Position numbers and translations under genes: made by a program | The notes under the pieces: generated by a model | What the model was told of the DNA's origin: nothing | Seen by the model: only the letters and a program-made list of their open reading frames with translations | Database searches by the model: none | Shown here: piece by piece, positions 1-5,241 of the stretch | Layout of the letters: each line of letters opens with the position of its first letter | Position numbering within the stretch: the stretch's first letter is position 1 | Source: an uncultured Streptococcus sp. | GTDB lineage: Bacteria > Bacillota > Bacilli > Lactobacillales > Aerococcaceae | Length of the DNA: 10,921 bases | Direction of reading: 5' to 3' | NCBI GenBank assembly: GCA_916050055.1 | Contig: CAJZJY010000028.1 | Coordinates: forward strand, 1 to 10,921

Positions 1-6
1 TAAACA

Positions 7-29
7 AAAAGCCGGGCACGAAGCCCGAC
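7..29 (-). terminator. Rho-independent terminator of ribU
   Basis: Read on the minus strand, a 7-bp GC-rich stem (GTCGGGC / GCCCGGC with one G-T pair) and a TTCGT loop are followed by TTTTTGTTTA. It lies directly after the ribU stop codon, so it most likely ends the ribU transcript. Confidence 0.9.
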
Positions 30-35
30 TCTAGA

Positions 36-653
36 TTAATGTTCTAATTTTAAGGTTTGTGCTAAACGCTTGTACATTAACATCGCAAGTACGCTATTTA
101 ACCCAAACTTCACGATATTAAATGGAAGCAGCGCAAATGCCATTAATGACCCTAAGTCTGTTACAAATGGGTTTAATGCATGTGCTGCAGCCACGATTTT
201 TTCCATTGGGAAGTTCATTGCTGTTGCGTAAAGTGGGAACATCACGAAATAGTTCGCTAGCAGTAACACCGCTGTCGCTGAAATCGTACCGATGACTAAG
301 CTAATCACCGCTGATTTGAAATTACGGCGTCGTTGATAGTAAAGCACTGCTGGTAACATAAAGCTTAAGCTACCGATTAAGTTCACTGTCTCTCCGATTC
401 CAAAGGTCATTGACCCATTATAGAAGAAGTTCAGCAACACTTTGATAAGCGCAATCAAGCTTCCATGCAATGGTCCAAGAAGATATCCACCCAGCAACAC
501 TGGTAAATCCGAGAAGTCGAGCTTCACGAATGTTGGGATAAACGGTACGTTGAATGACAACAGCATTAACACGGTACTAATCGCACCAAAAACTCCTACT
601 AGAACAATTTTTTTAGCCGATGTTCTGTTCGACTTTCTTACATTTGTACTCAT
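36..653 (-). CDS. ribU: Riboflavin ECF transporter S component RibU
   Basis: The product is a hydrophobic protein of 205 aa with about six predicted membrane segments and a basic N-terminus. It is the substrate-binding S component that captures riboflavin and works with the shared ECF module (EcfA, EcfA', EcfT), which is not in this window. The stretch KLDFSDLP followed by LLGGYLLGPLHG (about residues 44-64) is typical of RibU, as is the LLPFNIVKF region near 175-183. I chose the ATG at 653 because AGGAGG sits 7 bases upstream; an in-frame ATG at 689 would add 12 residues and lies upstream of that ribosome binding site. The FMN riboswitch upstream independently supports the substrate. It is a single-gene unit with its own terminator. 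The length is normal for the family and no key region is missing. Confidence 0.93.
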   Translation of the reverse strand: MSTNVRKSNRTSAKKIVLVGVFGAISTVLMLLSFNVPFIPTFVKLDFSDLPVLLGGYLLGPLHGSLIALIKVLLNFFYNGSMTFGIGETVNLIGSLSFMLPAVLYYQRRRNFKSAVISLVIGTISATAVLLLANYFVMFPLYATAMNFPMEKIVAAAHALNPFVTDLGSLMAFALLPFNIVKFGLNSVLAMLMYKRLAQTLKLEH

Positions 654-702
654 GGTACGTCCTCCTTCATAGGGCGAAGGAAATTGCACTGTTTCTCAGT
701 TT

Positions 703-744
703 CAAAGAAAAAAGCAGCATTGAAATGGACCTTTCAATACTGCT
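703..744 (-). terminator. Expression-platform terminator of the FMN riboswitch
   Basis: On the minus strand a 13-bp stem (AGCAGTATTGAAA / TTTCAATGCTGCT, one G-T pair) with loop GGTCCA is followed by TTTTTTCTTT. It lies between the aptamer (771-877) and the ribU ribosome binding site, where a transcription-terminating expression platform is expected. TTTCAA at 760-765 could pair with TTGAAA in the 5' arm (732-737) as part of an antiterminator; that pairing is only a suggestion. FMN binding is inferred to favour this terminator and turn ribU off. Confidence 0.9.
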
Positions 745-770
745 CGTCAAATAGACTTGTTGAAATAGTG

Positions 771-877
771 CCATTTTCTCACATCTAGACTATACTATCG
801 GTTCTGGAATCGCACCAGATCATGCCAATCGGCTCGTGGACTATACCACCGGTCAGGAATTTCACCTTGCCCCGAAA
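771..877 (-). promoter_or_regulatory. FMN riboswitch (RFN element)
   Basis: The minus strand carries the RFN landmarks in order: TCGGGGCAAGGTGAAATTCC, GACCGGTGGTATAGTCCACG, a variable arm, TGGTGCGATTCCAGAACCGA, AGTATAGTCTAGATG and a closing GAGAA. These match the conserved core of the FMN aptamer closely. Elements of this class bind flavin mononucleotide and repress riboflavin synthesis or uptake genes. The gene downstream is the riboflavin transporter ribU, and a terminator sits between, so control is inferred to be by premature termination. Confidence 0.96.
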
Positions 878-894
878 ATGTTATTTATGTTTGT

Positions 895-923
895 ATTGTA
901 GCACCTCGACGCCGCTTAGGCAA
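895..923 (-). promoter_or_regulatory. Promoter of the ribU riboswitch transcript
   Basis: On the minus strand TTGCCT (918-923) and TACAAT (895-900) are separated by exactly 17 bases. Transcription would start near 888, about 11 bases before the riboswitch. Both boxes are close to the sigma-A consensus. Confidence 0.75.
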
Positions 924-964
924 TCTCTCTGCCTCAACAAAGCTGTATTTATGCTGTTTCTCGA

Positions 965-1002
965 ATAAAAAAACTTGGATTACGTTTGCCGTAACCCAAG
1001 TT
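965..1002 (-). terminator. Terminator of the two-gene DUF1307 operon
   Basis: On the minus strand a 13-bp stem (AACTTGGGTTACG / CGTAATCCAAGTT, one G-T pair) with a 5-base loop is followed by TTTTTTTATT. It lies 10 bases after the stop codon of the last lipoprotein gene. The stem resembles the terminator at 2079-2115, which suggests both were copied along with the genes. Confidence 0.93.
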
Positions 1003-1011
1003 CTTCTATAT

Positions 1012-1497
1012 TTATTTCTCTTCTTTTTGCTCTTCAAGTCCAAGTCGTTCAATGCTTTCCTTAGACGCTGAAAAGCTGACTTTATCATCTTTCTTAATCA
1101 GTGCGGTATCCATTGTTTGATACAAACTTGGTGCTTTTGCACGACTTTCTGCGTCGTCCAATTTGAACTTCTTCATGTCTATTTCAATAGTAAAACCTAT
1201 TGCTTTTTCGCCATCTGACGAAGTAACTTTTACACCTTCGATATCTTTTATTTGATTCACGATTTCATCTCTTTTTTGACGTGTTTCTGTTGCAAATTCC
1301 TGAACCCCTGATAAACGTACTACTACATCGGTTGTTAGAGATATAACTGTGTCATTTCCTTTGTCATATACATAGGTATAAGTAACTTTCGAAGTATCTG
1401 TTTGTAAAACAAAGACTGATTTACTTTCCGAACGACATCCTAGCAATACAAATAACGCTCCTAATAATACAATCGATAACTTCAAGATTTTCTTCAT
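1012..1497 (-). CDS. DUF1307 (YehR-like) lipoprotein, copy 1
   Basis: The 161-aa product has a lipoprotein signal: two lysines, a hydrophobic stretch and the lipobox LLGC with the modified cysteine at residue 21. It should be anchored to the outer face of the membrane. The mature part is a small alpha/beta domain resembling the DUF1307 / YehR family, whose biochemical role is not known to me. The ATG at 1497 has AAAGGGGAG 7 bases upstream, and this ribosome binding site overlaps the stop of the copy 2 gene, leaving a 14-base gap, so the two are almost certainly cotranscribed. It shares signal peptide, the YDK segment and the KAPxLYxT motif with copies 2 and 3, but its C-terminus is diverged (EEQKEEK instead of EFKEVK or GFKEVK). 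Family assignment is from motif memory, not a search. Confidence 0.85.
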   Translation of the reverse strand: MKKILKLSIVLLGALFVLLGCRSESKSVFVLQTDTSKVTYTYVYDKGNDTVISLTTDVVVRLSGVQEFATETRQKRDEIVNQIKDIEGVKVTSSDGEKAIGFTIEIDMKKFKLDDAESRAKAPSLYQTMDTALIKKDDKVSFSASKESIERLGLEEQKEEK

Positions 1498-1511
1498 TAG
1501 AAAACTCCCCT

Positions 1512-1988
1512 TTATTTCACTTCTTTAAACTCGTATTCTAAAATAGCGTCTTTAGATAATTGGTAGCTAACAATATTGTCTTTTCTTTTCAAAGCTGCAT
1601 TAACGGTATTATAGAGCGTTGGCGCTTTTTTGCGACTTGCCGCATCATCGAACTTAAATTTATTAACGTCGACTTCAATCGTTAGCGTAATGTAGTTATT
1701 ATCGTCCTTCTTAGTGTATGTAACACCTTCAATTCCTTCCATCTCCGATACAATCTCGTCTCGCTGACTACGAACGGCTTCTGTATATCGTTCGTCTTTG
1801 GTGATGTCGTAAACGATTTCCATCGTTAGTTTAGAAACTGAATCTTTCTCTTTATCATATGCATAGGTTAATTTCGTCTTATTAGCAATCTCCTGTAAAA
1901 CAAATTCACTTTTTGTTTCTTGGCTACAACCTAGTAAAACAAATACCGCCCCCATTAATAGAATGGATAGTTTCAAGATTCTCTTCAT
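1512..1988 (-). CDS. DUF1307 (YehR-like) lipoprotein, copy 2
   Basis: The 158-aa product is the first gene of a two-gene unit with copy 1. It has lipobox LLGC with the cysteine at residue 21 and a mature domain of about 137 residues containing TYAYDKEKDS, a KAPTLYNT segment and the C-terminal EFKEVK that matches the end of YehR-type proteins. The ATG at 1988 follows AAAGGAG by 7 bases. A near-consensus promoter at 2019-2047 precedes it. I infer a surface lipoprotein of unknown ligand. All three copies have the same length to within three residues and no frame disruption, so all appear functional and not decaying. Confidence 0.87.
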   Translation of the reverse strand: MKRILKLSILLMGAVFVLLGCSQETKSEFVLQEIANKTKLTYAYDKEKDSVSKLTMEIVYDITKDERYTEAVRSQRDEIVSEMEGIEGVTYTKKDDNNYITLTIEVDVNKFKFDDAASRKKAPTLYNTVNAALKRKDNIVSYQLSKDAILEYEFKEVK

Positions 1989-2018
1989 TCAAATACTCCT
2001 TTAATCTGACTTGCCTTA

Positions 2019-2047
2019 ATCATAGAAAATGAACTATCGTTTGTCAA
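2019..2047 (-). promoter_or_regulatory. Promoter of the DUF1307 copy 2 - copy 1 operon
   Basis: On the minus strand a perfect TTGACA (2042-2047) is followed after 17 bases by TATGAT (2019-2024). It lies between the terminator of copy 3 and the copy 2 start codon, so the two-gene unit is transcribed independently of copy 3. Confidence 0.85.
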
Positions 2048-2078
2048 ATTCTGTTGAAGTCCACACTCATCATTTATA

Positions 2079-2115
2079 TAAAAAACTTGGATTCCATTCA
2101 CTGAAATCCAAGTTT
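2079..2115 (-). terminator. Terminator of DUF1307 copy 3
   Basis: On the minus strand an 11-bp perfect stem (AAACTTGGATT / AATCCAAGTTT) with an 11-base loop runs into TTTTTTATATA. It starts 9 bases after the copy 3 stop codon and separates copy 3 from the downstream pair. Confidence 0.92.
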
Positions 2116-2123
2116 CTATTCGA

Positions 2124-2600
2124 CTATTTCACTTCTTTAAATCCTTCTTTTAAAATACTCTTTTTAGATTCTTCAAAGCTGTAAATATCATTTTTCTTTA
2201 TTACTGCTGTATGAACGCTACTATATAGAGCTGGCGCTTTAGCAGCTGTCTTCTCATCATCGTAGTTGAACTTCTTAAGATCCACTTCAATCGTTATCTT
2301 TAGTTCTTTTGCGCTATCAGATTGAGTGACTTTAACCCCTTCAACGCCGCTCGCGTCGTCAACTATTAGTTTTTGGGTACTACGCGCTCTTTCTTCGATT
2401 TCTTTACTTTTTGAAATGTCGTAGATGAGATTAAATGTTACAGATGAAACTGAATCTTTTTCTTTATCGTATACATAGGTTATTTTTTGATTTATATCAC
2501 TAAGATCAAAAACAAATTCACTTTTAGCTTCTGAGCTACAACCTAGTAAAACAAATAATGCCCCCAATAATAGAATAGAGACTTTTAAAATTTTCTTCAT
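2124..2600 (-). CDS. DUF1307 (YehR-like) lipoprotein, copy 3
   Basis: The 158-aa product has the same plan as its two downstream paralogues: lipobox LLGC with cysteine at residue 21, TYVYDKEKDSVSS near residues 41-53, a KAPALYSS segment and the C-terminal GFKEVK, the closest of the three to the YehR-type ending. The ATG at 2600 has TAAGGAG 8 bases upstream; AAGGAGTATTCTA before the start is nearly identical to the copy 2 leader. It is a monocistronic unit with its own promoter (2627-2655) and terminator (2079-2115). Function is unknown; a membrane-anchored surface lipoprotein is inferred. Of the three it looks least diverged from the family pattern, but this is a visual judgement. Confidence 0.87.
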   Translation of the reverse strand: MKKILKVSILLLGALFVLLGCSSEAKSEFVFDLSDINQKITYVYDKEKDSVSSVTFNLIYDISKSKEIEERARSTQKLIVDDASGVEGVKVTQSDSAKELKITIEVDLKKFNYDDEKTAAKAPALYSSVHTAVIKKNDIYSFEESKKSILKEGFKEVK

Positions 2601-2626
2601 TAGAATACTCCTTACGTTTTTTCTTT

Positions 2627-2655
2627 ATCATTAGGAAAGCGAAGGAATGTGTCAA
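2627..2655 (-). promoter_or_regulatory. Promoter of DUF1307 copy 3
   Basis: On the minus strand TTGACA (2650-2655) is followed after 17 bases by AATGAT (2627-2632), a 4/6 match to the -10 consensus. The sequence around the -10 (ATGATAAAG) resembles that of the copy 2 promoter (ATGATTAAG), consistent with duplication of the whole unit. Confidence 0.7.
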
Positions 2656-2691
2656 CCTATTCCTGTTAAAGCGGCGCTTCCCTAAAAAGTG

Positions 2692-2724
2692 CAAACAAAA
2701 ACCGCCTCCCTTTCAGGAGACGGT
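2692..2724 (-). terminator. Terminator of the CHAP hydrolase gene
   Basis: On the minus strand a 9-10 bp GC-rich stem (ACCGTCTCC / GGGAGGCGGT with G-T pairs) with a short loop is followed by TTTTGTTT. It starts 14 bases after the CHAP gene stop codon. Confidence 0.92.
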
Positions 2725-2738
2725 CATTTCATTTCATA

Positions 2739-4028
2739 TTAGAAACGGATGTATGTTGCTTGAGCTGCAACGCTTGCTGAGATTGTACGGTAAGAGATTA
2801 CGTTTAATCCACGTACGTTCATTTCAGAGATGTATAATGAACCATCTGCGTTAACTGCTTCTACGAAAGCTACGTGTCCGTAAGTTGGGTCAGCACCTGC
2901 TAAACCTTGTTGGAATACGATTGCTGAACCAGCTGATGGTGAGTGAGATACTGAGTATCCATAGCTACGAGCGTATGATGGCCATTCAGCCGCGTTACCC
3001 ATCATGCTGTGACCGATTGGTGTACCAACTTGTGCCATACGGTTAAATACGTAGTAAGTACATTGTCCGAAGTATCCACCGTTAAGTGAAGCACGGAAAC
3101 TTGGGTCAACTGCTGGGAAACCTCCGCCAGCTGTGTAAGTGTAGCTAGATGTTTGTGCTGCTGGAGCTGGTGTTGAAGTAGAGCTTGAAGCTGTACTCGT
3201 TGAAGCTGTGCTAGCTGCTGCAGGTGCAGGAGCTTCATATGAAGTTTGTGTAGCAGTTGTTTGTGATTGTGAAGCTTGTGCTGCTAATGCTTGACGAGAT
3301 GCTTCAGCAATACGAGCTGCTTCTGCTTCTGCTTTTGCTTTTTCTTCAGCTAAACGTTTTTGGAAAGCTTCTTTTTCAGCAACTAATCCATCACGTTTTG
3401 CGATTTCCGCTACCTCTTCTTGTGAAAGGTTTGCTAATAATACTTTGTTTTTAGAGAAAGTATCGTTTAATTCTGTTTGTAATGAAGCTAATTCTTTTTC
3501 AGCTGCTTCTTGTTCAGCTAATTTTTCTTGTTGAGCTTCTTCTTTAGATTCTACTTGTTTTTTGTCTTCAGCTTGTTGTTGCATTAACTCACGGTTTGCA
3601 CCCATTAAATCCATTACAACACCGATACGGCTAACCGCATCTGATAAGCTTTCAGCGTTTAATAAGAAATCTAAGTATGAACGAGCACCATTTGTTTGTA
3701 CTGAACGAGCTTGTTCTTCTAAACGTGTGTTACGTTCTGCGATTACTTTTTCTAATTTAGCAATTTCAGTTTTTAATGTTTCAATTGCTTCTTGAACTTC
3801 AGCTTTTTTAGCTTGAGTTGTATCAATTTTAGTTTGTACATCAGATAATTCTTTCGCTAATGTATCGATTGTAGAATTAACTGCTGATTTTTTCTCATTG
3901 ATGTTAGCGATTGATGAGTTAACTGTTTCGATTTTTGAATCGAAATCTTGCGCGTTAACTGATGGCGCTAAAGCTCCTAATGATAATACTGTTCCTGTTA
4001 CTAATACTGTTAATAAACGTTTCTTCAA
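2739..4028 (-). CDS. Secreted PcsB-like CHAP-domain peptidoglycan hydrolase
   Basis: The product has the PcsB / SagA plan. A Sec signal peptide (residues 1-26, ending PSVNA) is followed by a long coiled coil (about 28-245), an Ala/Ser/Thr/Pro-rich linker (about 262-300) and a C-terminal CHAP amidase/endopeptidase domain (about 305-429). The likely catalytic residues are Cys323 in GQCTYYV and His385 in YGHVAF, with Glu402 or Asn404 in SEMN. Family members cleave peptidoglycan peptides at the septum and in streptococci are activated by FtsEX through the coiled coil; FtsEX is not in this window. I chose the TTG at 4028 (429 aa): GGAGG lies 8 bases upstream and KKRLLTV is then a normal signal peptide start. 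The in-frame ATG at 4043 overlaps that GGAGG, so it would need another ribosome binding site. A WalR-type box upstream suggests WalRK control. An NlpC/P60-type relative is excluded by the CHAP motifs. Confidence 0.92.
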   Translation of the reverse strand: MKKRLLTVLVTGTVLSLGALAPSVNAQDFDSKIETVNSSIANINEKKSAVNSTIDTLAKELSDVQTKIDTTQAKKAEVQEAIETLKTEIAKLEKVIAERNTRLEEQARSVQTNGARSYLDFLLNAESLSDAVSRIGVVMDLMGANRELMQQQAEDKKQVESKEEAQQEKLAEQEAAEKELASLQTELNDTFSKNKVLLANLSQEEVAEIAKRDGLVAEKEAFQKRLAEEKAKAEAEAARIAEASRQALAAQASQSQTTATQTSYEAPAPAAASTASTSTASSSTSTPAPAAQTSSYTYTAGGGFPAVDPSFRASLNGGYFGQCTYYVFNRMAQVGTPIGHSMMGNAAEWPSYARSYGYSVSHSPSAGSAIVFQQGLAGADPTYGHVAFVEAVNADGSLYISEMNVRGLNVISYRTISASVAAQATYIRF

Positions 4029-4108
4029 GTGATTTTCCTCCAATGTTTCTCACTAATATATATTCGAAGTAGCCGGTCACGGCTTTTAATAAAACTTAAC
4101 TTGGTACT

Positions 4109-4159
4109 ATAATACCATAGGACTTTAGGCCGATGTTGATTTTCTTCGAATTGATAATA
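4109..4159 (-). promoter_or_regulatory. Candidate -10 elements of the CHAP gene promoter
   Basis: Two TATTAT hexamers occur on the minus strand, at 4154-4159 (4 bases after the WalR-type box) and at 4109-4114. Neither has a good -35 box at 16-18 bases. That fits an activator-dependent promoter, with the box occupying the -35 region of the first hexamer. Which one is used cannot be decided from sequence. Confidence 0.45.
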
Positions 4160-4163
4160 CCTT

Positions 4164-4180
4164 GTAACAAAGCTGTAACA
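4164..4180 (-). promoter_or_regulatory. WalR (YycF/VicR) binding box
   Basis: On the minus strand TGTTAC, five bases (AGCTT), TGTTAC exactly fits the known WalR consensus TGTWAH-N5-TGTWAH. It lies about 136 bases upstream of the start of a PcsB-like wall hydrolase, the classic target of WalRK/VicRK. It is adjacent to a TATTAT -10 candidate, a position suited to activation. Confidence 0.8.
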
Positions 4181-4288
4181 TAACCCGAAAGACTGACCTT
4201 TTTGATACATAAATGGTTATTTTTTGTGAAATATTACAGGGTAAAATGTGAATTTTTGGAGATTTTCAGCGTGAAAAAAGTATAAATT

Positions 4289-4604
4289 GATTCCAAAGAA
4301 TCCTTGCGGATTTATTTATAATAACTGTAATGGGGGACCGGTTCTAGCCGAAGTCTCTCACCTTTGGGAGTAAGACAAAAGCTAAAAATGGACTCACAGT
4401 GTGAGTCCATTTTGCTTTGTAGTCTTACCCCCGCAAGGCTGATTAGCTTTAAGCAAATCACGAGTGATGAAGCTGAAAGCAATCAGCTACTGCGTTGAAA
4501 TCTATATCTATAATTATTTTAGAAGGATATAAGACTCCTACTATTTCGCATTTAATCCTATCCCCCATTACGGTTATTATAAAATCCGCCTACTCTTTGG
4601 AATC
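4289..4604. repeat. MITE-like palindromic element 1 with terminal inverted repeats
   Basis: The ends are imperfect inverted repeats of about 45 bases: 4289-4337 (starting GATTCCAAAGA) against 4561-4604 (ending TCTTTGGAATC), sharing GCGGATTT, ATAATAAC and TAATGGGGGA on the same strand sense. Inside are two nested hairpins. The first spans 4370-4428, with outer GTAAGAC / GTCTTAC and a 14-bp core at 4385-4413. The second spans 4438-4487, with outer GCTGATT / AATCAGC. There is no coding capacity and no clear target-site duplication. Related sequence lies inverted at 4970-5223. The structure suggests a non-autonomous transposable element or a dispersed intergenic palindrome; no transposase is present. 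Confidence 0.75.
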
Positions 4605-4969
4605 TTATTTTTTCTCCGCTTGAAAATAACTCTGCACATTCTGCGTTAAAGCAGATTGAGCTTCTAGGGGTTGAGCAGGTGCAGGTTTAAATGGGAAAAT
4701 TCTGGCTTTTGCATTCGAAATGCGCTCACTAAATCTTGAGTTTGGGAGCCAACAAATTCCGCCTTTTGGCCAAAAAGTTATTTTGCAATATAACGTATAT
4801 GTCATATTGTGTTTTTTACATTTGCTTTTGAAATACGATTGTGTAGGCGTTTATAGAGGTTTTGAAAATCTATTTAAAAAACTTTTTTAGTTTCAAGTTT
4901 GTGAACTGCTCGTTATCGTCAGATTAGTTAAGAATAATTTTCTTAGTGACTTTATATATAACAAGCACA
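4605..4969. other. AT-rich spacer between the two palindromic elements
   Basis: This 365-base stretch holds no convincing gene. A minus-strand ORF at 4605-4805 (66 codons, beginning MTYTLYCK and ending QSYFQAEKK) starts without a ribosome binding site, and its stop codon is the first triplet outside element 1. The middle part (WLPNSRFSERISNAK, then FPFKPAPAQPLEAQ) reads more like real protein than random sequence, so it may be a gene remnant or dispersed intergenic sequence. From 4806 to 4969 I see only AT-rich DNA, without promoter, terminator or ORF. Confidence 0.5.
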
Positions 4970-5223
4970 GGATGATTCTGAAGAATACTGCGGATTTTAT
5001 CATCACAGTAACGTGGGTGCATAAAATAAGAGAAGCTTAAAGAGTTATACGCAATAGCTGATTGGCATAAGCTTCATCACTCGTGATTTGCTTAATCCTA
5101 ATCAGCCTTGCGGAAATCCTTCACAGTGCGAAGGATTTGAAACCACTAAAAGAAAATGGACTCACACTGTGAGTCCATTTTTAGCTTTTGTCTTACTCCC
5201 GTAAGAATTCGCAAGAATCATCC
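4970..5223. repeat. MITE-like palindromic element 2, inverted relative to element 1
   Basis: The ends are inverted copies of GGATGATTCT (4970-4979 and 5214-5223). Its core is a reverse-complement copy of element 1: 5153-5200 is identical over 48 bases to 4366-4413, and 5050-5113 matches 4431-4494 with few differences. The left inner end (about 4983-5012: GAATACTGCGGATTTTAT, then GTAACGTGGG) also resembles the terminal repeat of element 1. An extra perfect hairpin, AAATCCTTC / GAAGGATTT (5114-5138), is present only here. No target-site duplication is evident. Confidence 0.72.
5147..5181 (-). terminator. Element-borne hairpin likely terminating tyrS
   Basis: A perfect 14-bp palindromic stem (5153-5181, core ATGGACTCACA / TGTGAGTCCAT) is followed on the minus strand by TTTTCTTTT. 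It lies about 60 bases after the tyrS stop codon, and no other hairpin with a T-tract is seen between them. The plus strand also has TTTTTA after the stem, so it may work in both directions. Confidence 0.65.
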
Positions 5224-5241
5224 GTACTTGCACTTAATTTA

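Noticed and set aside
885..1088. 67-codon minus-strand ORF overlapping the end of lipoprotein copy 1
   Set aside because: It crosses the terminator at 965-1002 and the ribU promoter and is a frame shadow.
4025..4210. 61-codon minus-strand ORF upstream of the CHAP gene
   Set aside because: It covers the promoter and WalR box and overlaps the CHAP gene start in another frame; no ribosome binding site and no protein-like composition.
4289..4604. Element 1 as a phase-variable promoter switch for the CHAP gene
   Set aside because: The CHAP promoter candidates and WalR box (4109-4180) lie outside the element, and no recombinase gene is nearby.
4366..5200. CRISPR array or tRNA-type structure in the repeat region
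   Set aside because: There are only two copies in opposite orientation, with no regularly spaced direct repeats, no cas genes and no tRNA cloverleaf.
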